From an uncultured Verrucomicrobiota bacterium (GTDB lineage Bacteria; Verrucomicrobiota; Verrucomicrobiia; Chthoniobacterales; SZAS-18): a stretch of DNA of 8,956 nucleotides. Position 1 is the first letter of the stretch; each line of letters opens with the position of its first letter. The translations under genes were made by a program, and so were the position numbers. The notes under the pieces were generated by a model, which was given only the letters and a program-made list of their open reading frames with translations, was not told the DNA's origin and did no database searches. The DNA is taken from positions 1 to 8,956 of the forward strand of contig CALMVM010000481.1 of NCBI GenBank assembly GCA_937873255.1. Reading direction: 5' to 3'. This document shows, one piece after another, positions 1 to 6,716 of the stretch.

Positions 1-845
1 GTTGTGAGCCCAACGGTCAGCGCGCGCACCGGGATCGGGTTGGCATGCGCGAGGGTTTCCGCGCTCATCGTGCGGTGATATTGGAACCAGATCGTCAGCA
101 AGCCGGCCGCAAGCGAGACGGCGAAAAATGGCAGGGTCCGGACCGCGTCACGCCAACCGAGCCGCCCTTTCTGCCACCATCCCACGAGCAGCAGCACGCA
201 GGGCAGCATGACAACCGACGATTTGCTCAAGACCGCGAGAACGAATAGCCCGAGCGCGGCGGCATAGGTCCTCCAGGCCGCCGGCTCATCCCGACGCCCG
301 TCCGCGCGCGGGTAGCAAATCAGGCTGCCGAGGTAGAACACCATCGACAACGTGTTCTTGCGCTCCGAGATCCATGCCACCGAGGCGACGTTGATCGGAT
401 GAATGACGAACAACATCGCGCCGAACCACGCGCCTGGCACCCGCAGGATCATCAACACGCGCCAGAGCAGGAACGCCGATGCGACGTGCAACGCCAGATT
501 GACGAGATGATACCCGAGCGGGTCCGCGCCCCACAGTCGCCACTCCACCCAGAAAGAAGTGTTTGTCAGCGGGAAGTAATCGTAGGGGATCGTGCTGAAC
601 CAGATTTGCCGCAGACCCTCTGCGGACTGAAGCAATGGATTTTTGGTGATGAGCAGGTCGTCGTCCCAGAGAAACTCTCCGTCCAGCGCCGGCCAATAAC
701 AGGCGCAGGGCAACAACACGAGCGCCAGGATCTGAACGACCAGCAGCCAGTCAATACGCGCGGGAACGGAACGTTTCCGGATGCACTCAACGGGCTCGAC
801 GCGCGCGGGTTCCGCGAGGGCAACGGGTGCGGCGGTTGTCGTCAT
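1..845 (-). CDS. GT-C/TMTC-like polytopic membrane protein, N-terminal part (runs off left edge)
   Basis: The frame is open for 281 codons from an ATG at 845 to the window edge, with no stop. After a cytoplasmic-looking N-terminus of about 30 residues comes a hydrophobic segment (about 32-50), then a loop with an acidic triplet, 'FLWDDDLL' (Asp61-63), then further membrane segments near 112-131, 139-150, 166-178, 192-206, 209-224 and 236-253. A luminal or periplasmic Asp pair after the first helix is typical of GT-C glycosyltransferases, which use lipid-linked sugars. The block 'HPINVASVAWISERKN' (149-164) and 'LSKSSVVMLPCVLLL' (206-220) match the large TPR-containing GT-C proteins common in Verrucomicrobiota and resembling eukaryotic TMTC O-mannosyltransferases. 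The expected TPR tail would lie outside the window. The gene starts 52 nt after the dop stop on the same strand, so cotranscription is possible, but no functional link to the proteasome is evident. There is no clear Shine-Dalgarno site. Family is fairly sure; donor and acceptor are unknown. Confidence 0.82.
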   Translation of the reverse strand, partial: MTTTAAPVALAEPARVEPVECIRKRSVPARIDWLLVVQILALVLLPCACYWPALDGEFLWDDDLLITKNPLLQSAEGLRQIWFSTIPYDYFPLTNTSFWVEWRLWGADPLGYHLVNLALHVASAFLLWRVLMILRVPGAWFGAMLFVIHPINVASVAWISERKNTLSMVFYLGSLICYPRADGRRDEPAAWRTYAAALGLFVLAVLSKSSVVMLPCVLLLVGWWQKGRLGWRDAVRTLPFFAVSLAAGLLTIWFQYHRTMSAETLAHANPIPVRALTVGLT

Positions 846-897
846 GCGATTGCCGTAGAAGCGGATCGCATGCCGGGAAGAGGCAAATCTTCCGCCG

Positions 898-2424
898 CTA
901 CCCCATCGAACCGATCTCGCGGATGAAATCGGGGAACGACTTCGCCTGCCGGATGGCAGCGTTGAGCTGGTCGAGCTTCTCGTCGTTGAACGCCTGGTTG
1001 AGCGACACCCGGCGCGTGCCTCCCGCGTGGTTGAACACCACCTCGTCCCAATGGATCGACGACACCTCGCTGTTGAATTTCGCCACCGAACGTCCCCGGA
1101 AGTACGCCCGCGTGGTTTCGGGTGGGTTGAAGATCGCGTTGCGCACGTCGTCCTCGCTGACGAAGCGCCGCATCTGCCCTTCGCGCAGGAGGGCGTAATG
1201 AAGACCCTGGTCGGTGGAAACGTTGTGATACTCCAAGTCGATGGATTGGAGCCACGGGTCGGTCCAGGCGAGGTTTTCCTCTTCCTTGAGCGTGGAAAGG
1301 AGAAAACGCTTCGCCACCCAATCCACGCGGTCACGGCAGAGCATCACGTCCTTTTCGAGGTCGTCGAGAACGCTCTCCCATTCGCGCAGCAGCCACGCCG
1401 TTTCCTCGTCCTTGCGGTCGCAATGGACCATCGCGGCGGCGAGATACATGCGCTGTACGTCCACGGCGCTGATCTTGCGACCGTCCTTGAGTTCGATGAT
1501 CCAAGTGTGCGTCTGGTCGCGGCTGATGGCCTTGGTCGTCTCGATGGGCTGTGCAAACTCCAACTGCGGCGCTTTGCCGGCCTCGATCAATTCGAGGACG
1601 AGCGAGGTCGTGCCCATTTTCAGCGCGGTGGCGATCTCGCTCATGTTCGCGTCGCCGATGATGACGTGGAACCGGCGATACTTGCTGCTGTCGGCATGCG
1701 GTTCGTCGCGGGTGTTGATGAGCGGACGCCGGTTCATCGTGTCGATGCTCACGACCACGCTGAAAAAATCCGCCCGCTGCGAAATCTGGTAAAGCCCCGC
1801 CTGGCTGGCGACGCTCTCGGCCTCCACGCCCATCTTGCCCGCGCCGGCGAAGATCTGCCGCGTCACGAGAAAAGGCAGGATGTCGCTGACCACCCGGTCC
1901 CACGGGACGTGGCGGCTCATCAGGAAATTATCGTGGCAGCCGTAACTGTGGCCGATGAAGTCGGTGTTGTTCTTGTAAAGGCGGACCTCGCGGTCGGGCA
2001 GCAGCTTTTTATTCCGCCGCCGCGCGCATTCCGCGAGGATGCGCTCGCCGGCCTTGTCCTGCGCGACCACCTCCCGCAGGGTCGTGCATTCTGGCGTGGA
2101 ATACTCCGGGTGCGCGTGGTCGTTGTAATACCGCGCGCCGTTGCTGAGCACGAGGTCGCTCTTGATTTCCTCGAAACTCAGCGGCCGATTCTTGTCGATC
2201 TCGAAGTACGCGGACTCGTCGGTGTCCTGCAACAATTCGACCGCGCGGAACTCCTCGCCCCTCGCGTCCTGATGCGGGTCTTCCAACCGGTAATCCCACT
2301 TCATGAGATTGCCGTGCTCGGTGTAACGCCGCACCAGTTCGATGGATTCGCTGACCACGTCCACGTTATCGATGCCGTCCACGGTGATCCCGTATTCCGT
2401 TTCGATCCCAAAAACGCGGTTCAT
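898..2424 (-). CDS. dop: Dop, Pup/UBact deamidase and depupylase
   Basis: This cytosolic enzyme of the glutamine-synthetase-like carboxylate-amine ligase superfamily deamidates the C-terminal Gln of Pup (when present) and cleaves the modifier from tagged proteins. The product is 508 residues, close to the roughly 500 of actinobacterial Dop. Visible landmarks are the metal-binding ExE in 'FGIETEYG' (Glu8, Glu10); the Dop-specific loop 'KWDYRLEDPHQDARG' (42-56), which PafA lacks; 'NGARYYNDHAHPEYSTPEC', with Asp102 at the position of the catalytic aspartate; 'NNTDFIGHSYGCHDNF' (152-167); 'INTRDEPHAD' (236-245); 'RRFHVIIGDANMSE' (250-263); and the C-terminal domain with 'NPPETTRAYFRG' and 'HWDEVVF'. 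The Dop loop and 'DHAHPEYS' make this Dop rather than PafA. I chose ATG 2424 because the family begins directly at this 'MNRVFGIE'-like sequence; a GTG at 2448 in the same frame would add 8 residues. Neither start has a well-spaced ribosome-binding site. The gene lies directly downstream of mpa. Family assignment is strong; whether the partner is Pup or UBact cannot be seen. Confidence 0.96.
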   Translation of the reverse strand: MNRVFGIETEYGITVDGIDNVDVVSESIELVRRYTEHGNLMKWDYRLEDPHQDARGEEFRAVELLQDTDESAYFEIDKNRPLSFEEIKSDLVLSNGARYYNDHAHPEYSTPECTTLREVVAQDKAGERILAECARRRNKKLLPDREVRLYKNNTDFIGHSYGCHDNFLMSRHVPWDRVVSDILPFLVTRQIFAGAGKMGVEAESVASQAGLYQISQRADFFSVVVSIDTMNRRPLINTRDEPHADSSKYRRFHVIIGDANMSEIATALKMGTTSLVLELIEAGKAPQLEFAQPIETTKAISRDQTHTWIIELKDGRKISAVDVQRMYLAAAMVHCDRKDEETAWLLREWESVLDDLEKDVMLCRDRVDWVAKRFLLSTLKEEENLAWTDPWLQSIDLEYHNVSTDQGLHYALLREGQMRRFVSEDDVRNAIFNPPETTRAYFRGRSVAKFNSEVSSIHWDEVVFNHAGGTRRVSLNQAFNDEKLDQLNAAIRQAKSFPDFIREIGSMG

Positions 2425-2459
2425 CCCTTGGCTAGATAGTGTTGGCACGCAATGATGGA

Positions 2460-2485
2460 CCGCGCCTCCGGTGACGGCGGCGCGG
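2460..2485 (-). promoter_or_regulatory. GC-rich hairpin between mpa and dop
   Basis: Seven perfect pairs (2460-2466 with 2479-2485), one internal mismatch, then three more pairs (2468-2470 with 2475-2477) close a 4-nt loop. It begins 6 nt after the mpa stop in the direction of transcription. No U-run follows, so it is not a classical terminator. On the transcript the 3' arm contains GGAGG (complement of 2465-2469), 16 nt before the alternative GTG start of dop, so the stem could mask a ribosome-binding sequence or stabilise the mpa 3' end. The structure is seen; any role is inferred, and GC-rich DNA forms such stems by chance fairly often. Confidence 0.4.
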
Positions 2486-2491
2486 CGATGT

Positions 2492-4198
2492 TCAGATGAC
2501 CGCGCGATTCGTTTTCGGACGCTGCTCGTCGCGCGTGCTGGCCCGTACGGGCGAAACGCGCACGACGTTCTCGGACTCGTAGTCGATCAGCTTCAACCAA
2601 TCCTCCGTGATGTCGGTCGGCGGGAAGATGTCGTTCTCCGCGTATTCGGCATTGAGCGACAGGCTCAGGTCGCTTGCGCTGATGCCCTCCTCCGCCATTG
2701 TGGCGATGGCGCGCTTGATGGCGAGCCCCTTGGCGCGCTCGACGATGGACGCGATGATCGCCCCACTGATGAGATCGCCTCGATAGAGCGTTTCCTTACG
2801 CCCGCTGCGTAACGTGACTTCCAGGAACCGGTTCTCGTCGCGGTGGGTAAACTGCTGGTCGATCAGGCCCTCCACCAACTGGTCGATGGCCGCGCGCACG
2901 CTGCCAGCCTCTTTGACCATCGCGGGGTCGTACGGCAAATCCTCCGCGAGGTAGATTTTGTAAATTTCGCGCGCCCCCTCTTTCGTGGGTCGGTTGACCT
3001 TGATCTTGCGGTCGATCCGGCCGGGGCGGATGATCGCCGGGTCGATCAGGTCCGCGCGGTTGGACGCGAGGATGATGACCACGTCGTTGAGCGAATCGAT
3101 GCCGTCCATCTCGGTGCAAAACATCGGCACGAGCGTGGACAAAATATTCGAGAAACGCGAAGCCCGGCGGGTCCCCAAGATGCTCTCGGCCTCGTCGATG
3201 AAAAGGAAAGGCAGGTAGCCTTCCTTCCGCTTCTCGCGTGCGGTGGCGAAGATTTCGCGCACCATCCGCTCGCTTTCACCAACCCACATGTTGAGGATTT
3301 CCGGCCCTTTGATGTGCATGAAGTATTCCTTCATCTTCTCGCCGGTCTTCTTTTCCAATTGCGCCGTGAGATTGTACGCGGTCGCCTTGCCGATGAGCGT
3401 CTTGCCACAACCGGGCGGGCCGTAAAGGAGGAACCCCTTCGGCGTCGTGTGGTTGAACTTGGCGAACAGGTCCGCGTGGATGAGCGGCAACTCAATGGCG
3501 TCCTTGATCGCCTGGAGTGCCTCCTGTTGGCCGCCGACCTTTTCCCACGGCAACTCGGGCACCTCGTCGAGATAATGATCCTCGCTCTTGGGGCGCTTCA
3601 GGACTTCGAGCGCCATGCGGTAGTTCGGATCGACGCGCACCTCGTCGCCCGCCTTGAGCGTCTCCTTGGCGATGGAACTCGCGCGTTGGAGCACGAGCGA
3701 CTGCATGCCGTTTTCCTGGCCGACGCGCAAACGGTCGTCGCCGATCACTTCGGTGACCTTCGCCACCGGGCCGGAGACATCGAATCCCAACTCGCCGACG
3801 ACCACGTAAGCCTCGTTGACGAGCACGCGCGTACCCTTCTTGAGCTTGTTGATGGAAATACGCGGATCGACGTTGCAATAATAGTCGGAACCACCCACGA
3901 CAATCTGCACGGTCTCGCGATTGGGGCTACCGAGGAAAATGCCGATGCGGTTCGCCGGCGAAGTCACCTTCTTGATGACCTCCTCCATCTTTTCGATGGT
4001 TTGGCGCGCCTCGTTCATGGTGTCCTCCTGGTCGGCGACGTGCGCGCGGACATTCAGGAGGGCTTTGCGAATCGGATCGCCGATAGGCAGCGAGGCAATG
4101 GTGCGATCAAGGAGATCGAGAGCCGATTGGTCCTCCGAGCCGCCGTAGCTCGCGCCGTAAGGAGAATCAAACTCGTTGGGTCGGTCGGATGAATTCAT
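2492..4198 (-). CDS. mpa: Proteasome-activating AAA ATPase Mpa/ARC
   Basis: This is a hexameric ATP-dependent unfoldase that recognises Pup-type tagged substrates through its N-terminal coiled coil and feeds them to a 20S proteasome. In the 568-residue product one sees a coiled-coil-prone segment (about 45-80, with 'QTIEKMEEVIKKV'), two OB-like beta domains (about 83-152 and 153-200, including 'KKGTRVLVNEAYVVVGELG'), then the AAA domain: Walker A 'GPPGCGKT' (260-267), the 'IKGPEILNMWVGESE' pore and second-region block (296-310), Walker B 'FLFIDEAES' (331-339), sensor-1 Asn380 and 'RPGRIDRKIK' (391-400). The C-terminal part ('ENRFLEVTLRSGRKE', 'EYAENDIFP') aligns by eye with mycobacterial Mpa (about 609 residues). 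The odd point is the end, 'RPKTNRAVI', where actinobacterial Mpa ends GQYL, the tail that docks into the proteasome. ATG 4198 is preceded by a weak AGAAGA. The next gene downstream is dop, 67 nt after the stop. A candidate promoter lies at 4259-4287. Confidence 0.96.
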   Translation of the reverse strand: MNSSDRPNEFDSPYGASYGGSEDQSALDLLDRTIASLPIGDPIRKALLNVRAHVADQEDTMNEARQTIEKMEEVIKKVTSPANRIGIFLGSPNRETVQIVVGGSDYYCNVDPRISINKLKKGTRVLVNEAYVVVGELGFDVSGPVAKVTEVIGDDRLRVGQENGMQSLVLQRASSIAKETLKAGDEVRVDPNYRMALEVLKRPKSEDHYLDEVPELPWEKVGGQQEALQAIKDAIELPLIHADLFAKFNHTTPKGFLLYGPPGCGKTLIGKATAYNLTAQLEKKTGEKMKEYFMHIKGPEILNMWVGESERMVREIFATAREKRKEGYLPFLFIDEAESILGTRRASRFSNILSTLVPMFCTEMDGIDSLNDVVIILASNRADLIDPAIIRPGRIDRKIKVNRPTKEGAREIYKIYLAEDLPYDPAMVKEAGSVRAAIDQLVEGLIDQQFTHRDENRFLEVTLRSGRKETLYRGDLISGAIIASIVERAKGLAIKRAIATMAEEGISASDLSLSLNAEYAENDIFPPTDITEDWLKLIDYESENVVRVSPVRASTRDEQRPKTNRAVI

Positions 4199-4258
4199 GC
4201 GTCTTCTGCGAATACGATCAGAACTACAGACTACGACACTGACGGGGCTTGCAGGTTC

Positions 4259-4287
4259 AAAATACGCCTGCGCGAACGGAGGTGCAA
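4259..4287 (-). promoter_or_regulatory. Candidate sigma70-type promoter for mpa
   Basis: Read on the minus strand, TTGCAC (complement of 4282-4287) and TATTTT (complement of 4259-4264) are separated by 17 nt, about 60 nt upstream of the mpa ATG. The -35 is a poor match and the -10 a moderate one. It lies in the 159-nt gap between the tRNA 3' end and mpa, where nothing else is recognisable. Read-through from the tRNA promoter is an alternative source of transcription. Confidence 0.25.
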
Positions 4288-4357
4288 ACGGGCCATTCCA
4301 AGCCGCTGTCCACGAGAAGGTTCGGCGTCCGGGAGGCCGGGCTGGCCAGAGGAAATT

Positions 4358-4429
4358 TGCACCCCCTGGGACTCGAACCCAGAACCTAGTGATTAAGAGT
4401 CACGTGCTCTACCATTGAGCTAGGGATGC
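4358..4429 (-). tRNA. tRNA-Lys (anticodon CUU)
   Basis: The transcript folds as a complete 72-nt cloverleaf. The acceptor stem GCATCCC pairs with GGGGTGC with one U-G pair. The D-arm is GCTC/GAGC around AATGGTA. The anticodon loop is CTCTTAA with anticodon CTT, reading AAG. The variable loop has 5 nt, the T-arm is CTGGG/CCCAG with loop TTCGAGT, and the discriminator is A. The 3' CCA is not encoded (AAT follows). The first anticodon-stem pair (positions 27-43) is a C-U mismatch, while the other four pair normally. The gene is on the same strand as mpa and 159 nt upstream of it. Confidence 0.95.
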
Positions 4430-4469
4430 GTGATCGTGAGCTGCGCGGCTTGCATGTCACGAGCCGCAG

Positions 4470-4497
4470 ATTATCGCGCGGCCGGACGCGTTGGCAA
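4470..4497 (-). promoter_or_regulatory. Candidate promoter for tRNA-Lys
   Basis: On the minus strand TTGCCA (complement of 4492-4497, five of six to TTGACA) and GATAAT (complement of 4470-4475, five of six to TATAAT) are 16 nt apart. The -10 ends 40 nt before the mature tRNA 5' end, leaving a leader of roughly 34 nt. It is the best promoter-like sequence I see in the window. Confidence 0.5.
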
Positions 4498-4574
4498 GTG
4501 ACTTTTCGCACCGCGCCGGGGTGCTGAGGCGACGGACGAGTGGAAAATTCACCCGTTCGGCTGCATCTTGCGGC

Positions 4575-5648
4575 ATGTCGAACGGAATCCCCCCCGCCCC
4601 GCGTCCGTTGGCCGGCCAGACGACGGTTGGCGTCTTCTACGACGGCAACTATTTCAACCACGTCAGCACGTACTACAAATATTCCCATCCCCGGCGCACC
4701 CGGTTGAGCATCGCGGGGCTGCACCGTTTCATCCGCGCCCACGTCGCGGGCAGCCTGTCGGAGGCGGCGGAGAAAACCGCGCCACGCCCGGTCGTTCCCA
4801 CGTCAGCGCTCGGACGACGCGGACCGCGCGACGAACCCGAACGGATGCGCCGCTGCCAGATCGTGGACGCCCATTATTTCCGCGGCCGGCTGGCGGCGAT
4901 GGAAGCGGCGGCGAAGGACTCGCTGCTCAACGAGCGCCTCTTCGAGGACGTGCTCATGAAGGAGGGCGTCACCACGCATTCGCTTCCACTGGTGCGGCGA
5001 CGCGACCAGAGCCTCGCGGAGAAGGGACTCGACGTATGGTTCGCGCTGGAGACGTACGAGTTGACCCTGCTCAAACGCTATGACGTGACCGTGCTCGTCG
5101 CCTGCGACCGGGATTACCTGCCGCTCGTGCGCAAATTGAATACGCTCGGCGGCTGCGTGATGGTGCTCGGCTGGGATTTCACGCACACCGACGAGATGGG
5201 CGTCGAGCGCCAGACGGTGACCTCCGTCGATCTGCTGGCCGAGGCGGCCTATCCGCTGGCGATGCATGACATCATCGAGTCAGCCGCCCCCGACGACGCG
5301 CTCATCAACGGGCTGTTCGTCGATGACGCCATCCGCAACCGCGACCTGTCCCGCAACGCGCCCGGCTCCAACGGCGGCAATGGAATCCAGGACGAAACCC
5401 TGCACGATGTACCGCAAGGCTCGCCCAAGCTCGACCCCGAGCGCGGCCCCGAACACTCCGGGACGATCCAGACGCTCAAGGAAGGCTACGGTTTCATCAG
5501 CACGGAGGCGTCCGCGAAGAATTTGTTCTTTTCCTGGGCGGACCTTCAGGACGTGCCGTTCGACGGGTTGCAGATCGGCGACCGGGTCAGCTACCATCTC
5601 GGCTCCAACTTCAAAGGCGAGTGCGCGACGAACGTGCACAAACTCTGA
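4575..5648 (+). CDS. NYN (PIN-like) domain protein with C-terminal cold-shock-like domain
   Basis: NYN domains are PIN-fold domains, often metal-dependent RNases, with a small set of acidic residues. In this 357-residue product these are visible as Asp23 and Asn25 in 'VGVFYDGNYFNH', Asp153 in 'EKGLDVWFALETYEL', and Asp178/Asp180 in 'VACDRDYLPLVRKL', in the order typical of LabA/DUF88-like NYN proteins. An acidic, low-complexity linker (about 236-292) leads to a C-terminal domain (295-357), 'SGTIQTLKEGYGFIS' plus 'NLFFSWADLQDVPFDGLQIG', which matches the RNP1 and RNP2 regions of a cold-shock/S1-like OB fold that binds single-stranded RNA or DNA. The architecture therefore suggests an RNA-binding nuclease. 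I chose ATG 4575 because the NYN domain starts soon after it; a TTG at 4491 would add 28 unconserved-looking residues. No Shine-Dalgarno site is evident. It is divergent from the tRNA/mpa unit and has no seen tie to the proteasome. Domain calls are firm; the substrate is unknown. Confidence 0.87.
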   Translation: MSNGIPPAPRPLAGQTTVGVFYDGNYFNHVSTYYKYSHPRRTRLSIAGLHRFIRAHVAGSLSEAAEKTAPRPVVPTSALGRRGPRDEPERMRRCQIVDAHYFRGRLAAMEAAAKDSLLNERLFEDVLMKEGVTTHSLPLVRRRDQSLAEKGLDVWFALETYELTLLKRYDVTVLVACDRDYLPLVRKLNTLGGCVMVLGWDFTHTDEMGVERQTVTSVDLLAEAAYPLAMHDIIESAAPDDALINGLFVDDAIRNRDLSRNAPGSNGGNGIQDETLHDVPQGSPKLDPERGPEHSGTIQTLKEGYGFISTEASAKNLFFSWADLQDVPFDGLQIGDRVSYHLGSNFKGECATNVHKL

Positions 5649-5679
5649 GAAGACAGGCGCGCGATTTCGCCGGAAGCGT

Positions 5680-5804
5680 TCGTCACAAGGTCCTGATGGC
5701 TCTCCGAGCCGTCCGTAGATTTTCTGGCGAGGCGCTTCGTGCGCACGCAGATTATCCAAGCCAATCTACGGACGGCTCGGAGAGCCATCCCTACCTTGTG
5801 ACGA
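5680..5804. repeat. 125-bp inverted-repeat element with 42-nt arms
   Basis: The left arm (5680-5721) and right arm (5763-5804) are reverse complements at 39 of 42 positions; the three mismatches are consecutive (5692-5694). The inner 27 bp, beginning GATGGCTCTCCGAGCC, are perfect. The 41-nt centre holds a small extra stem, GCGC-TTCGT-GCGC. The element fills most of the 189-nt gap between the NYN gene and the serine-hydrolase gene, begins 31 nt after the NYN stop, and ends 33 nt before the next ATG. It has no coding potential worth calling and no clear target-site duplication or U-tract. It could be a MITE or REP-like dispersed element, or serve as an mRNA 3'-end stabiliser between the two transcription units. 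No second copy is in the window. Confidence 0.9.
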
Positions 5805-5837
5805 TGGGCGACCCGCGTTACGCTCCCGCCTTCCTCC

Positions 5838-6716
5838 ATGCCCGCTACGCTGCCAGCAAAAAATTTTCCGCTGCTCGACCAGATCCGCGAGATCGGCCGT
5901 CAGGCGCGGGTGTCGGCCCTCGCGGTGGCGTTGTACGATTACGCGCTCGATCTGCGTTTCAGTGTGCAAGCGTCACGGGTTTTCCACGCGGCGAGCACGA
6001 TCAAACTGGCGATTCTCTTCGCCTTATATCGGGCAGCCGAGACGGAGCGCGTCCGGCTGACCGACCGGTTGCACGTTCGCAACCGGTTCCGCAGCCAGGC
6101 CGACGGGTCGACGTTTTTCCTCCAGGCCGACCGCGACGGTGACCCGGACTTATACAAGCGCGTCGGGCGCACCGCGACGTTGCAGGAACTCGCCGAGACG
6201 ATGATCGTGCGCAGCAGCAACCTCGCCACCAACCTGCTCCTCGACCACCTGGAAGTCCCGTTCGTCACGGAGATGCTGGCCGCCGCCGGATTGGAAGGCT
6301 TGCGGTGCGTGCGCGGCGTCGAGGACGAGGCGGCGTTCGCGCGGGGAATGAACAACAGCGTCACGGCCGACGGCCTGCTGGAATTTTTCCGGCGCGTCCA
6401 CGAATCCCGTGCCCTCGGCGCGGAGAATCGTGACCGTCTTTTCGACATTCTTTTCCAGCAACGGTTCAACGCCATGCTGCCCGCCGGCATCCCCGATTCC
6501 GCCAAGGCCCGCGTGGCCCACAAGACGGGCGAGATTTCCACCGTCACGCACGACGCCGGGATGGTTTTCCTGCCCGGCCGCGCCCCGTACGCCCTGGTGA
6601 TCCTCACCGAATACCCCTCCGCCGGTACGGGCGGCGCGCGCAACAAAACCGTCGCCGCCGTCTCGGCCGCCGTGTACGAATTCCTGCAAGCGGCGGGCTC
6701 CGCCGCGACGTCATGA
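5838..6716 (+). CDS. Class A beta-lactamase-fold serine hydrolase (cytosolic, likely peptidase or amidase)
   Basis: The 292-residue product carries the three active-site motifs of the penicillin-binding-protein/class A beta-lactamase fold: Ser53-x-x-Lys56 in 'HAASTIKLAIL', Ser126-x-Asn128 in 'VRSSNLATNLLLDHL', and Lys229-Thr-Gly in 'VAHKTGEIS'. The segment 'ARGMNNSVTADGLLEFF' (168-184) is typical of the Beta-lactamase2-type branch. The ExxLN omega-loop motif that supplies the deacylating Glu166 of true class A enzymes is not seen, so this is unlikely to be an antibiotic-resistance enzyme; a D,D-peptidase, amidase or esterase acting on a small peptide is more likely. There is no signal peptide or membrane segment, which is unusual for this fold and points to the cytosol. 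The stop overlaps the start of the next gene by 4 nt (ATGA), so the two are translationally coupled. It is the first gene of a three-gene unit. ATG 5838 has no evident Shine-Dalgarno site. Confidence 0.9.
   Translation: MPATLPAKNFPLLDQIREIGRQARVSALAVALYDYALDLRFSVQASRVFHAASTIKLAILFALYRAAETERVRLTDRLHVRNRFRSQADGSTFFLQADRDGDPDLYKRVGRTATLQELAETMIVRSSNLATNLLLDHLEVPFVTEMLAAAGLEGLRCVRGVEDEAAFARGMNNSVTADGLLEFFRRVHESRALGAENRDRLFDILFQQRFNAMLPAGIPDSAKARVAHKTGEISTVTHDAGMVFLPGRAPYALVILTEYPSAGTGGARNKTVAAVSAAVYEFLQAAGSAATS

Noticed and set aside
399..926. 175-residue plus-strand ORF and the minus-strand ORF at 286-696
   Set aside because: Both are out of frame with the polytopic GT-C-like protein that fills 1-845 on the minus strand.
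1027..2439. 470-residue plus-strand ORF
   Set aside because: It is an antisense open frame over dop, caused by GC-rich codon use; the minus-strand frame has clear Dop motifs and this one has none.
2843..4192. 449-residue plus-strand ORF
   Set aside because: It is an antisense open frame over mpa with no recognisable domain.
4176..4418. 80-residue plus-strand ORF ending in PGTRTQNLVIKSHVLYH
   Set aside because: Its C-terminus is the reverse complement of the tRNA-Lys gene, a well-known false-gene pattern, and the rest overlaps the mpa start and promoter region.
4199..4574. Search for a hidden pup/UBact gene in the gap around the tRNA and in the other short gaps
   Set aside because: No short frame with a coiled-coil-like body and a GGE/GGQ or similar C-terminus was found on either strand; the gap holds only the tRNA and promoter-like sequences.
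5621..6142. 173-residue plus-strand ORF spanning the inverted repeat
   Set aside because: It begins inside the NYN gene, reads through the repeat and overlaps the serine hydrolase out of frame; the peptide is low-complexity repeat translation.
5838..6716. Reading the serine hydrolase as an antibiotic-resistance beta-lactamase
   Set aside because: There is no export signal, no apparent ExxLN motif, and the operon context is with a peptidase and an amidoligase.
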